From NCBI GenBank assembly GCA_941918925.1, contig OW799237.1, forward strand, positions 69,681,626-69,745,625: a DNA stretch of 64,000 bases, given 5' to 3'. The notes beneath the pieces are model-generated. The model was not told where the DNA came from. It saw nothing but the letters and a program-made list of their open reading frames with translations, and made no database searches. Position numbers and translations under genes: made by a program. This document shows positions 1-11,632 of this stretch, in pieces. Source of the DNA: Phyto melanocephala. Lineage: Eukaryota > Arthropoda > Insecta > Diptera > Rhinophoridae. The number at the start of each line of letters is the position of its first letter. Position 1 is the stretch's first letter.

Positions 1-1045
1 ACTCCAAACATGAAAAATAACATCACTTAAATGACCCACGTTTCCAGCTTTGAAATGATGGGTTCGTTCAGTATGAACAATTTCCAAAACATCTTTCAAA
101 ATTTGTCGCTGTAGCGCTCGAATTACTTTAGCAACGTTGGCATTAAATGTAAGAATTTCATCGGGATTGTCTACATATACTCTCTCCTTTAAATAACCAC
201 AAGGAAAATAGTCGGGTGCTGATAAATCTGCTAAAGTCGCTGCACAATTAGTTTCCGAATTTCTGGAAATTATTCGCTCTCCAAAAATTTGTCGTAAAAG
301 TGGAATTGTGGCTCCGTCCTGCTGAAACCACATCTCGAATCATTTAAGGCTACCGCACTACCATCTTTTATTTTCGAAAAAGTAAGGCCTAATGATGTTT
401 TCAAATGTAATTCTACACAATACTGTACACCTAAAAGGATGCAATTGGCATTGATAAATGGCTCTTGGTTTTTTAAAACACCAGAACGAACAGTTTTGCT
501 TACTAGCAAAGCCATTGTAATGTAAGATTTGTAATAAAGTTAATTTCATTTCTGTCCAATTGTTGAAATTTAACTGCAAACTTAAGACTTTGAATTGGGT
601 TTTAATTCTTGCCATAATTGTATCTTATATCGAAATAATGGAATCGCTTGTAATTCTTTACTGAGCAGAACGCCTCCTGGTAGATGTTTTTGGTGTTTCA
701 CTAACACTTTGCTCTACACGTTCAATATATTAGGCAGTGCGTATAAGCCGCGGTCTACTGGTTCAAGGCAAATCTCTTAGTGTGCCATATAGGTAGTGGC
801 GATGAACTAAGCAACAAATCTTTTTTTCAGAGGGCGAAATTCTGAAGTCAAAATATCGACGATATGGTCTAAAAGTAATTAAAGTAATTAATTTGTGCTT
901 TAAATGATAATATTCTGGTTTTTTGTTCAGTTGTGAATGTCTCCATTATTTATTCTGCACGTCTTATTTATATAATCTGGGAAAATTATAGAAACGAAAA
1001 CGTTATTTAATTTTTAAAACCCATGATGACTTTTGGCCGACCCTG
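1..1045 (-). pseudogene. Decayed mariner/Tc1-type transposase element
   Basis: The minus strand carries a broken transposase of the IS630-Tc1-mariner superfamily. Around 615-480 it reads KQNCSFWCFKKPRAI and then IRPYFFEN, the usual block after the first catalytic Asp. Around 290-180 it reads ISRNSETN, then APDYFPCGYLKERVYVDNP, the block that normally carries the third acidic residue; the C-terminal region follows towards position 1. The pieces lie in different frames, and the FQQDGAT block with the second catalytic Asp is not readable. The right terminus is an inverted-repeat end, CAGGGTCGGCCAAAAGTC on the minus strand, followed by a TA at 1046-1047. The left terminus lies just outside the window. 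It is a dead copy with no intact reading frame. Confidence 0.8.
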
Positions 1046-1089
1046 TAAATAAATAATAACAAATACAAATGTTTCTTAATTATCGCAGA

Positions 1090-1412
1090 GCTGAAAAACT
1101 TAACTATTTTGTTGAAAAAATATAAACAGTTTAGTTTTTTGCTTATATCTCAGCAAGTTATGGAGAGTTTGTTCTTGTTTCCAAGAGGGATTCATTGAGG
1201 GTTTTTTTCAATAGATTCATATCACAGACAGGTAGGTAAAACATATAGGGGCTTCCACAAGCTAATTTCAATTGACGTTTATATTTAAGACAACTTCTTG
1301 TTTCTAAGGTTTTAGAAAACATATACCTACTGTGGACGGACATCAATATTGCAGCAAAAACAAACGGAATGACTAAAGTATATACACCATTGTCACCACA
1401 GGTGAAGGGTAT
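1090..1412 (-). repeat. DINE-like D-type fragment, rearranged
   Basis: Read on the minus strand, the end at 1412 begins TATACCCTTCACCTGTGGTG, the 5' signature shared with the copies at 3526 and 61471. The stretch near 1120-1165 contains the reverse complement of the 'actgagatataagc' block found in the D-type copies at 10535 and 60780. The segment between does not align convincingly by eye, so this is a deleted or rearranged copy. Confidence 0.5.
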
Positions 1413-2203
1413 AAATAAACGCTTTACAAAATCGACTTGCTGTTAGCTTTTACACACATCGAGCAGTATGTTTATCATTTCTTTAATGCATCATTGGGTA
1501 CATTCAGTTTATCTTTGTACTAGTTACTTATTAAAATTTTAAATACATACATATTTACTTCAACTGTGTATAAATACAAATATAGCTCAACACTTGTAAA
1601 TAAATATATGTGTTTTTTTGTATGATTCTACAATAATGCTTATCTACATAAGTACATACATACACACTTATTTAGAAATTGTATACAAAAAAGCATACAA
1701 ATGTACGTATATTTGTAATAAAACCAAAAATTTTTGTAAATTGTGTGTGTTTTTTATAATTAACATTAGAGAACATTTAAAGAAAAAATGTAATAATATT
1801 TTTGCAATGTGTTTTTATTTTGTTCTCAAGTGCCACCACACCAGATCTCCCTTAAGTCACATACACTTACACACATGCATAATTTAATAGAATAGATCTT
1901 ATGGCATTGGAATAAATTGAACAGTTTTTGTTTCTTATAAAATTTAGTCTGTTAATTTAATTAAATATTATTAATTTAATATTTAACCTTTCGTGCTTTT
2001 GAATGATTAAGTTCAATAAAAAATTTATTTAAATACATTTTTTTAACTCAATTCAAATGCCAATTAGTAGTGTATTTAATTGATTTTGGTTTTTTTTTTT
2101 TAATCTTTCAAACGACTTCTTTTTGCAAAGTCTAGTTTTGGAAATTTTGTCTAAATATTTCTTAACTAATTTTCTTATTTAACATAAACTCGTATGTTCT
2201 TTT
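1413..2203. other. AT-rich intergenic or intronic DNA, no gene seen
   Basis: I see no coding exon, tRNA or clear repeat boundary here. The sequence holds short CATA/TACA runs and poly-T. The short open frames have no conserved motif. It lies upstream of the first NKAIN exon found in the window, so it is probably intron or upstream flank. Confidence 0.5.
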
Positions 2204-3058
2204 TATACCCTTCACACAGTGAAAAAGGGTATATATAGGTTTGTCATTCCGTGTGAAATTTCTACAATTTTGATTTCCGACCCCATAAAGTATATATTTT
2301 CTGAAAGCTTATGAATAGGGAAGTCGATTAAGCCCTGTCAGTCTGTCCGTCTGACCGTCTGTCCGTGTGTATGTTGAAATCAACTTTTTGAAGCCCCCCG
2401 ACATCGCTTGGACTCGGGTGATGTATTAAAATATCAGAAATATTCGGGAGTAGATCGGTATTGAAAATCAGAAACATCGGTACATAAACAACTAAGATAT
2501 GAGCAAAAACCCACGACCACCTCGGTTTTTTTTTTTCACAAAAACAACATTACAACAACAACATACATACATACATACAAACGTGTGTACTGGTTAGAGA
2601 AAACGTAGCATCGAATCCCAGCTGAGCCAAAAAAATTTTTTTTTCAATTTTTTAAAAAAATTTTTTTTAATTTTTTTTTTTATTTTTTTTTTTATTTTTT
2701 ATTTAATATATTATTTATATTTTTATTATTTTTTTTTTAAATTTTTTTTTTTTTTTAATTTTTTTTTTATTTTTTTTTTGTTTTATATATATTATATATA
2801 TAATAATTTTTTAAAAAATTTTTTTTTTTTTAATTTTTTTTTTAAATTTTTTTTTTGATTTTTTTTTTTTTGTTTTTTTAACATACTACGTGAATTTATA
2901 ATTTTACAATGGGATGTTTTTATATATGTATGTTTTTATATGTATGTACGTATTTCATATGGGATGAATGGTGACACAAACTACTGTTATTGCATGACTA
3001 CACGTTGTGAAGGGTATATAAGATTCGGCACGGCCGAATATAGCACTCTTACTTGTTT
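2204..3058 (+). mobile_element. DINE-1/INE-1-like non-autonomous rolling-circle element, subfamily A
   Basis: This is the most complete plus-strand A-type copy. It starts TATACCCTTCACACAGTG, runs through GACCCCATAAAGTATATAT and a GTCY-type run (CTGTCCGTCTGACCGTCTG), then a long T-rich core at about 2634-2880. It ends with the inverted sub-terminal repeat GTGAAGGGTATA, a hairpin (TTCGGC-acg-GCCGAA) and CACTCTTACTTGTTT. Sub-terminal inverted repeats, an inner GTCY microsatellite and a 3' hairpin are the known architecture of DINE-1/helentron-associated elements in flies. Other A copies lie at 38440 (minus), 57486 (minus) and 63374 (plus). There is no coding capacity. The DINE assignment is inference from this structure. 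Confidence 0.75.
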
Positions 3059-3236
3059 TAATTAAAATAAATTCATTTAAATAAAAACGAGGTGATAATG
3101 ATATTTTTTATTAATCACTACTATTAAAATTGTAATATTCATAACAAAATTTAAAATTGAATTAAAAATTAGTATTGACCACAAGATTTCTTAAAATTTT
3201 CATGATGTGCTGCCAACACAAGTCAGCTTTGTTAAG

Positions 3237-3497
3237 GCTAAAATACACCCCATGTTTTTTACATCTGACTTTAAAATTTGTGAGACATATGTAAATCTAC
3301 ATGTCTGTCAAAACTGTAACGATTGATGTCACATGTTTTGACAGAAGAAAATAGAGCGCACTCTAATTAAAATTTTGTCAGATGTCTCAACACATGTTTT
3401 TTTACAGAAGTAATGTTTTAAAGGTAACACACGACATGTTTGTATTAGCAGTGGAGAATTTGACAAGTCAGATGTAAAAAACATGCCGTGTATTAGC
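3237..3497. mobile_element. MITE, CTAATACACGGCATG family, copy 1
   Basis: The ends are inverted repeats of about 34 bp. The left reads GCTAAAATACACCCCATG followed by TTTTTTACATCTGAC, and the right is its near-exact reverse complement, GTCAGATGTAAAAAACATGC then CGTGTATTAGC. Two more copies lie at 46805 and 59659, sharing internal blocks such as TGTCAGATGTCTCAACACATG. There is no coding capacity. No clean target duplication was found here, so the superfamily is left open. Confidence 0.7.
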
Positions 3498-3525
3498 TCC
3501 TTTAGTAATTACCTTTTCTTATTTT

Positions 3526-3685
3526 TATACCCTTCACCTGTGGTGCACAAGGGTATATACAGCTTTGTCATTCCGTTTGTAATTTCTACAATTTTCATTT
3601 CCGACCCCATAAAGTATATATTTTCTGAAAGCTTATGAATAGAGGAGTCGATTAAGCCCTGACCGTCTGTCCGTCTGCCCTTATA
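3526..3685 (+). mobile_element. DINE-like element, 5' fragment
   Basis: It starts TATACCCTTCACCTGTGGTG and includes GACCCCATAAAGTATATAT and GACCGTCTGTCCGTCTG, then stops abruptly near 3685. Only the 5' block is present. It lies 28 bp beyond the MITE ending at 3497. Confidence 0.7.
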
Positions 3686-4373
3686 ATAATAACTTAATCT
3701 TTAAGATAAAAGTGAGTTTGGCCTGAAGTCAGCAGAATCATTTCATAGTCTGTATACATTGGCCTTGAAAAGGTCTATTTTTATGTGAAATCTAGCAGTT
3801 GCAACTCTGAAACTATAGAAATTTCTTATGGGAGATTATTCAAGTCAGAAACATGATAAATAACATATCGAAACTCAAAGAGCCCAGATGTTGACAGTAA
3901 CCTGGTAGTCATGTGAATCCTCACTCTTTTTTAATGTTTTTCGTAATCTGTAATAAAAATAACTTACAAACATCTAATGTTTTCTTAAGAAATTGGCCGC
4001 GAAAGAAAAAGCATACTGGTCAAATGCTCCACTGAAACTAAGCTTGAGTTGTTGATCGCAACTTATACAGCTTTGATGCTTGCAGGTTACCTTGTCTTTT
4101 GGGAAATAACCATGTTCAAAAATATTCGTTTCATGTTCCAAAAATATTCGAACTCACAAAAATATAATGTTCTAAGATAAAGTCAACTCATGAGGAGGAA
4201 TTAAAACGTAAATGAAATTGCCGACAAAGAAGCCATAGGGTTCATTAGTCTCACTCTCCATTGTAACTAAACTTTTATCACATCAGGGTTGAAAATCGAA
4301 AAGCCACTTTAAATTCCTTTACCACCCCACTACCCACAACCGTCAAGTTTCGCCACCAAAAGTAGTGCCGTTT
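3686..4373. other. No recognisable feature
   Basis: This non-coding stretch lies between a truncated DINE-like fragment and a full C-type copy. I see neither an exon nor terminal repeats. Confidence 0.4.
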
Positions 4374-6505
4374 TATACCCGCCACCAAAAAAATGGTGGG
4401 GGTATATTTATTTTGTCATTCCGTTTGTAACACATCGAAATATCCATTTTAGACCCCATAAAGTATATATATTCTGAATCGGGGTTTGATTTTATGACGA
4501 TCTAGCTATGTCCGTCCGTCTGTCCGTCTGTTGAAAGCACGATAGAGGTCGCACCGAAAAAGCTAGGGGGCTCAAATTTTGCCAGAATCTTTCTTATAGA
4601 CAAGGTTTGTTTGGTATTGAAAATGGGCTAAATCGGAATATTAGGAAGAGAGTTATAGCTCGAAAAGCAAGAGTAGGTCGAAAAAACCGTGTCCTTCGAA
4701 CATCGAATAAAATGGAATTGTGTCCAAACGCCTTAACGTAGACTCACGAATATATATTTCCTGGGTAAAGACAATATTTCCTCCCGAAAATTGTCTAAAT
4801 CTATGCATTAGGAGAGGAGTTATCGATCAAAATGTACGAAAATTTATACCGCACAGTGTATTTTTCGGTATATTTAAAAAAAAAACGTCATAAAAGCAAC
4901 AAAATTGGATGTACGACTCTGAAATTTTGCACACTTTGCTTTTTGGTGACACGCTTTCTTGCAACGGCAAATCAATGTGCCACGCCCACTTTTACGCCCA
5001 CCTCCCATATAACGTTTTACTTAAAATTCATATAATTTCTCTATTAATAAAGATTTTGGAATAATAAAGGCTATATTGAAACACCTAAGTTGTACTCATT
5101 AGTAAAAACAACGTTGACGCGCCTACTATAACGCCCACTTTCACTTTTGAATTGTGTCCAGACGCATAAACGTAGTCATGAAACTTCGAGTATATATTTA
5201 TCGAGTCAAAAGAATATTTTTCCTTGAAAATCGCTTAAATCTATGAATTATGAAAAGAGTTATAGATAAAAATGTACGAAAATTTATACCGCATTGTGTA
5301 TATTTCAAATTTAAAACGTAATAAAACTGACAAAACTATATGTACGATTCTGAAATTGTGCAAACATGGCTTTTTGGTCAAAGTCTTCGTTATAATAGAT
5401 GTGCCACGCACACTTTTTCCTTAAATTTTTATAAAAATATATTAGTCATATATATTAGCATTTATTCATCTTACACTGTGCCATTTATTGTACTGAAGCT
5501 AAATACAAGATAAAGATGATAAGATAGATGACTCTACTAGCAACTACTAGATGGCATGCTAACAACTTATGCTTATGTTCTCCTGAAATTATGCTCTATT
5601 AAAAATGGGAATTTAGGAAAATTTCGACCTAAGTAAAAAAAAATTATCTCTAAACATTATAAACAATTTATTTTCATGTACTAATGGCTAACAAATTTTA
5701 AAATTATACAAAACTTATTTCGTTTGAAAATCTTTTAAAAGCAAAATGGTATAGAAGTTTAAAAATCAAAATCTTACTAATAAATTTCCCGTTTTAGAAA
5801 AATGCAGAGAATGTATATTTTAAATCACCTTGTGGCCCTTAAAATTTAACCTTAAATTCACTTTCTTCCTCTTAAATTCATGTAAATAAATTCTCTATGA
5901 ATAAAGATTTTGGAATACTAAAGGACTATATTGAAATATCTAAGTTATGTTTATTAGCAGAAACTTTATTGACACGCGTATTTTAATGGCCACTTTCATT
6001 GAAAGACTAAATTTACGAAAACATTTTACTAGCATACCGAAGTTATAATGGGTGGTTTAATTTTAAGGGACTATGTTGATTTTGAATAAAATTATTATGA
6101 AATTATTATCATTTATTTTTATAATGATAATATTTGTATGCTTCAATTATGTATGGAACAAAATATCGGCCAAATGGTCCCCCAACCTAGGCGGCACACC
6201 ACGATCCGATAGTGCAAATTTTCAATGACACTGTTGATGCTCGATTGTTGGGCACGATGATGAGTCGAGGTTGCTTGCTCTTTTGCCACGTTATCGTGAA
6301 AAACAGAAAAAAGTTGAAGTTTAGGTGTGGTTCACCTTCAACATGGGCCCTTAAAATTTAACCACCCTCTACAAAGAAAGTGATACATATTTTATTATAA
6401 AGAGATTATTCTATAGCGATTAACAAAATAATAAATATTGTGCTTTAAATGTACACAAAATTGGTGGTGGGTATAAAAGATTCGAATATAGTGCTCTTAC
6501 TTGTT
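4374..6505 (+). mobile_element. DINE-like element, subfamily C, copy 1 (composite with mariner derivative)
   Basis: It starts TATACCCGCCACC, shows GACCCCATAAAGTATATAT and GTCCGTCCGTCTGTCCGTCT, and ends with GGTGGTGGGTATA, AGATTCGAATATAGTGCTC and TTACTTGTTT. The sub-terminal repeats TATACCCGCCACC and GGTGGTGGGTATA are inverted complements. The same layout recurs at 57059-59578. The 3' hairpin is damaged in this copy (the part between TTCG and GAATATAG is missing). A mariner derivative with TA flanks sits at 6048-6369 inside it. The body contains repeated phrases such as 'cgcccactttcac', but no open reading frame with a recognisable domain. Confidence 0.7.
6048..6369 (-). mobile_element. Internally deleted mariner derivative inside the C-type DINE
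   Basis: Inverted termini (left GGGTGGTTTAATTTTAAGGG, right CCCTTAAAATTTAACCACCC) are flanked by TA on both sides. The interior matches the larger relatives at 37282 and 58827 (AAAATATCGGCCAAATGG; TTCAATGACACTGTTGATG) but lacks most of the transposase-derived sequence. It occupies the same DINE position as the 58827 copy. Confidence 0.7.
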
Positions 6506-8111
6506 TACTTTCGTATTGATTTTAACGATTCTGATATATTAACACAAATTGAAAAATATCTTAAATAAAGAAATGAATAAATAAATATAATATCAAATAT
6601 GTGCTCTTCGTCGATCTCTCTCGTTTGTCCATCTATCTGTCCATAAGAATCTTGTTATTCAAGACTTGGTTTTGTAAAGTTTTTTTTTTGTCCCAAGAAC
6701 AAACTGTACTAATTTTGGTTCTAATCGATTCATGACGTTATCTTCCGCCATACAAATCTCATCCGTGAATTGAACTTTCTGTTAAAATTTAATTAATTTA
6801 TAAAGTTTCGTATTAAGGTATAACTAAATAAGAACAAATCTTAATGATAAATATTAAATGTACTTGCCATATTGATCGACGTTTAGTAAATTATTGGTCC
6901 TGCCTCCGATCTAAGGCCTACTTCTAAATATTGTCTGAATTTTTACATAAAATCATAAAATAAAATATTGGAGCCAAGACACTCAATTCAGTACTAAAAA
7001 GTTTCATAGAAAAAATCTATCTACTTAATTCCGCAAATGTCGGACTATAACTGCCTGCTAAACAATTATAAATGTAATGATTTTAGGCATAAGAACATGT
7101 TAATTGCTACAAAAAGTTTTGTAAGTGTAAGTTTTTCCATTATATAAGCTGATTAAAAACTAATTTTTGAAACCAGCTACATGTTTTCTTTGATCGAGAT
7201 TTTTTGTGTTGGATATAAATAAACACTATCTAGCGAACTCAAAAGTTTTAATGGAAATGACATGCATGAATTATAGGAGTCTTATTTACATTAATCTACT
7301 GCAAATACAGTAGAAATGTTATGCATCAATTATAAGAGTCTTATTTATATTTATCTACGCAAAATACATGAGATGGACTCAAATTTACTGACAGCAACAA
7401 ATTAAATTTGTAAATTTTATGTTAGATTTTGTACATTTAGTCATACTGTTTGTTTAACTTAAGTTTTCTTGTACATGTACATACATTTTTCACTTTTATA
7501 ATTTGTACTTTAAGTTCTATTTATTTTGACTGCATTAGTTAATTCCCTTGAACTCTACTCACATTACAGTAAAACAAAACAGAAACTGATTATTTTAAAT
7601 TGTAAAGAAAAAAATAAAAACTTAATTTTGCAGCACTTATATGCATGCATTAGCTAAAAGTATAAACATGACAGTATCCAGGGAAAAGGCAAACTGGCTG
7701 CCAGACTGACGGACGGACGGACAGACAGATGTAGTTGCCATTTAAACCAAGAAAATGCGACAACATATTGAAATTGTCATAAAAAAAATAAAAACAGAAA
7801 ACAGACTTAATAAAAGAGCAAAAACCTTAATGTAAACTAAATATTAATGCATGTTTAATGTAAATAAATATAGTGCAGAGTAAAGTTTATATTTTTTTCT
7901 AACACTTCCTCGAATGGTCGTTCGAGTGCGCTCTAAACGCAAACACACACACATTTTTCACACATAACTCAGTTCATTTAAACTAATAATGCGAAACCAA
8001 ATGACCACAGACAGACCTATTTAACTTAATGGAATACACAGCAATGTAATCATATAGGAAAACGGAAAAATTATAAAATTTTATTTATTTGTTTATTGTT
8101 GTAGTTTTTTT
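6506..8111. other. Non-coding DNA with a local 60-bp tandem duplication
   Basis: No exon is seen. A degenerate duplication lies at about 7247-7370: ATGCATGAATTATAGGAGTC and, about 60 bp later, ATGCATCAATTATAAGAGTC, each followed by TTATTTA and a related ATCTAC block. An isolated GACGGACGGACGGACAGACA run near 7708 is the reverse complement of the GTCY block of DINE-like repeats. The rest is AT-rich with no boundaries. Confidence 0.45.
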
Positions 8112-8410
8112 AGGTTAGGTTGAAAAAACAGGCATTATAAAGCCAAAACCCGTGACAAGAATACACATATGACCAATTTAGCTAATGTTTTGACTAGTCC
8201 AAGAAGCCATTTCTTTCAATGTATTTCCATAGGGATTTCTAATTCGAATTCCTTAGGTATTCCAAGTTCGGCAAAGTGTCCACATTAAAATACGCTCATC
8301 TGATACACCCAAACGCAGGACATTGACAAAGGCAATGTCCCAAAGTCTTATCCTCTATTTCGCATGCTCTACATGTCGTTTCATACAAAAATTCTGACAG
8401 TGTGACCTGT
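8112..8410 (-). pseudogene. LINE 3'-end fragment (zinc-knuckle tail after RNase H)
   Basis: The minus strand translates to CRACEIEDKTLGHCLCQCPA and then NLEYLRNSN, with in-frame stops. This Cys/His cluster followed by an 'LEYLRNSNWKSL' block is the C-terminal tail of RNase H-bearing non-LTR retrotransposons. The same tail occurs on the plus strand at 19896-20490, where LEYLRNSNWKSLSNYIK is readable. The fragment lacks the reverse transcriptase. It is a truncated, dead copy. Confidence 0.65.
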
Positions 8411-9254
8411 TATTATACTAGTTAATATCCTAAAAGCTTTTGGTTTTAAATGTTTTAATAAATATAAAATAGTAAATCTTGATTTTTATTTATAACAGCA
8501 TGTGTCCGCGACTTCTTCCGCATAGTTATCGGGATGAAAGGTATTAGTCTAGGTTGTTATTTGTCAAATGTCTGTGTGCCAAATTTCTTTTAGTTCCATT
8601 TAGCCGTTTTTGCCTGATTGAGTGACAAAAATCCAAACATAAAAACATTTACATTTACTATATTAGTTGGATAAATTAAGTCCAATTTATATTTTACTTA
8701 CTTATAAATACATCCTCGTATGTTACAATTTCAACTTCTTGTTTATATGTAAATGTATGTACTTAGTATTATGTATTTAAATATAATGCCTTAACATGTA
8801 TGTGTGTATGGTGATTAGAGTTTTTCATCTCTCTGACTCTTTTATTTCCCGAGAAAGCGGGATTTATGAAGGTACATCCCTCGACTGTTGTTTTGACTGT
8901 TTGTATATTCTATTGTATTTATTTTTATTGTTAAAAATTTTTTAAAATTTTTATTTTTATGCTGCAAAAAATTATGTTGGCCGAAGTGTCAAAAACAACT
9001 GTTGTCACATATTTTTTTTGGAGTACAAATGAAAAAAAAAGGTGAAATAAATTCGAAATGCATATACATATGTACATATTTTGATGTTGTGTTGAAAACA
9101 CTGTTAACTTCTGCACTTTTTTGCACAGTTTGCACTACCTTTTGAGTAAACCTTACAGAAACAAAATTAAAGTAGTAAATAATTAGAATAGATAGAATAT
9201 GAGTTTATAGAATCAGTAACAAGTTGATTTATAATTTTTGTTACATACACCCCA
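8411..9254. other. No gene seen
   Basis: AT-rich non-coding sequence. The short open frame near 8931-9116 on the minus strand has no conserved motif and reads through low-complexity DNA. The part near 9090-9180 (repeated TTTGCAC words) resembles the interior of the CACTA-like element at 14401, so that element's relative may extend into this stretch. Confidence 0.4.
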
Positions 9255-9514
9255 AAAATTCTCATTACAAAATAATGAGTTGAATGTACTAAAAACACAC
9301 ATCTCCTGGTGTTGAAAATCGGATGACTGGTTCTTGAGTTAGGATGAAATGTGTCTCCGTACGTGAATAATTTAGGGGAAAAAATTTGCCACGTCCATAA
9401 AAAAAATCCCGATCTGATGTAAAAAAAAAACGGCAACGGATTTGACTTCAGCGCATCAAAATCCATATAGTCCACATAGTTTTATCTAATGGAGGATTTT
9501 GCTGCTGAGCAGTG
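9255..9514. mobile_element. CACTA-like element, single terminal arm
   Basis: The segment matches, in the same orientation, the right arm of the element at 14401-15544: GAAAATCGGATGACTGGTTC, then CCCGATCTG, CAGCGCATCAAAATCCATAT, and the terminus TGCTGCTGAGCAGTG at 9514. No matching inverted arm was found to its left, so the copy looks truncated. Confidence 0.6.
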
Positions 9515-9786
9515 ATATTGGCATTGAACGCCTTCACTGACGCTAAAGCTATATATGTACTATGTAAAGGTCTTCCCTGCAGAATAGCTAATATCTGTTT
9601 AATATTCAGTGCCTTATTTCACAGGCTTACAAGCATAATTTTATTAAATCTAGTCCATGAAGTCAATCAATACTTCACAATAACTATATTTTTTTATAAA
9701 ATTTTTTAATTTTGCTTTACTTTTCAAAAATATTCAATACCTTCAAAATAATATTAAAACTAAAAAACTAATGAAATAATTTTTCA

Positions 9787-10534
9787 ATGTATCTAGCAAA
9801 TATTCTAGACAATATGTACTTGTCTAATCTAGTTGGCCAATGTAGAAGGAAATTGTCAAGGCTTGGTCAACGGGCTGACGTTACTCTAGTTTGGGTTCCT
9901 GCGCATAAGGGCCACTATGGTAACGAGCGTTCTGATGAGCTAGCCAAGAGAGGATCTGCTTTGGATATCTCTATCGCAAGTGCAGTTGCAATCCCGTTAG
10001 GGACTATTAAAAGCAGAATCTCCAGACACTTCCTCCGGAAGGCCGATGACAGGTGGCGTGGGCTGGGCACGTGTAAGGTGGCACGGCATACGTGGCCTTT
10101 TTTTGATGCAAGGCGTACATTTCAATTTACTAGTCGAAGTCGGAGGGACATATCGAGATTGCTGGCAGTATTGACGGGTCACTGGATGTTAGGCAAACAT
10201 GCAAGTCGACTCAGACTTCCATCGAACGACCATTGTCGCAGCTGTCGGTATAGAGAGAAGGAGGAATCGGTTTTCCACCTTCACTGCGAATGTCCTGCAC
10301 TGGCGGCTAAAAGACACAGATTTCTGGGCAAACATGTACTGGATGGCCTCTCTGCGATATCTGAAGTTAGACTGAATTATCTACTGAGATACCTCACGGC
10401 CACGGGGTGGATCTAGTATCTTAACTACTCTTGGATTTATTCTGTGATACATTGGAGCTGACGAGTGATGTGGTCCTGTCAAAACGGAGTCATACAGACT
10501 CTACTTGACTGTTTACGTGCAGCGAACTACCACG
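9787..10534 (+). pseudogene. LINE fragment: RNase H end plus zinc-knuckle tail
   Basis: A 209-codon open frame (9787-10416) covers the C-terminal end of a non-LTR retrotransposon ORF2. It shows VTLVWVPAHKGHYGNERSDE followed by LAKRGS, the last RNase H motif with its active-site Asp region, and then CRSCRYREKEESVFHLHCEC, a CCHC-like cluster. The tail ends LLRYLTATGWI and a stop. About 120 bp of likely LINE 3' UTR follow, until the DINE-like repeat at 10535. The frame is uninterrupted, so this copy is younger than those at 8112 and 19896. It is severely 5'-truncated: no reverse transcriptase is present, so it cannot move on its own. Its first ATG is not a natural start. LINE families with a terminal RNase H include the I and related clades; I cannot assign the clade. 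Confidence 0.85.
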
Positions 10535-11632
10535 GTAACCAACTTGTTCGTGCAATTCCACGTAAAATTTCTACAATATTACTTTCCGACAACATAAAGT
10601 ACAAACATACATACATATATATTTTCTAAAAGTTTGTGAAGCGCGAAGTCGACTAAATATTGTCCGACTGCCCGTGTATATGCTGAATTAGTTTTTTAAG
10701 CTCTGCAAGATTGCCAAGACCCGTGAGATATTTTAAAGTATCAGAAACATTTGGGAGCAGATTATTATTGAACAGCAGCACAATTACCCCATAACTTTTT
10801 GAGATATGAGCTTTTCCTTTATTTTCACCACAAAAATTAAAAATGTTCATGCTTAGGATAACTTATAGACACGCTTGTGACTATTTATGATATGCCTCTA
10901 GAGATATTTGTAAAATTTTTGGATAAATTGGTCGCTAATCGGCAAAGTTATAGCCAAAGAATATTGGGAAAAATATATATTTTTCAAATATGTCAAATTT
11001 TTCAAGCTATTAATAGTTTTGGTAAACGATAAAGACATCAAAATAGGAGCTGAGGTCGCGAATATTATTTCTGAGTAAAACTGACAAATCGATGTGAAAC
11101 TAACTGAGATATAAACACCAAAATGCAACTGTTTCGGTATTTTTCCTAAAATCTACAAATGAAAATTGTTTTTTCTATACCACCAAAGGAGCCAACGTTG
11201 GTATCAAGTGAAAGGGCTTGACCAGTAAAACATAGTTAACTATGAAAAGGTAAAAATCCAAGATGGAATCTTAGATTACATGGCGAATATATAAGTCAAA
11301 TAAAGTAGATACGGCTGTGTGCCCTTTAACCCAAACAATATTGGTATCAAAGAAAGAATACAGTAAACTAATAAAAAAGTGTAAAATCCAAAATGGAGTC
11401 TGAAAAAAATGCCGGGAATTTTTTTTAACTCCATAAATATGGGTATCAAATGAAAAGGCTTGACAAGTTTACTATTCAAAATCAGCGATGGCGTTGGAAA
11501 TAATACAGAAAGTAGCGTATAACATAAAATCAGGAATCTAGGCTAACATACGATTTTGCCTACATATGTACATGATGGTGAAGGGTATTATAAGATTCGG
11601 CTCGGTCAAAAAAGGCACTCTTACTGGTTATT
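10535..11632 (+). mobile_element. DINE-like element, subfamily D
   Basis: The 5' sub-terminal repeat is missing. The sequence enters at the 'attccacgtaaaatttctacaat' block, has CATAAAGTAC and TTGTCCGACTGCCCGTGT, and ends GGTGAAGGGTATTATAAGAT, TTCGGCTCGGTC and CACTCTTACT. D copies share a body with repeated 'aaaatccaagatgg' and 'gggtatcaaatgaaaggcttgac' phrases, also seen at 14294, 39585 and 60780. No coding capacity. Confidence 0.65.

Noticed and set aside
1618..1887. Open frame of 89 codons on the plus strand
   Set aside because: Low-complexity AT-rich translation with no conserved motif, splice sites or codon bias; probably chance.
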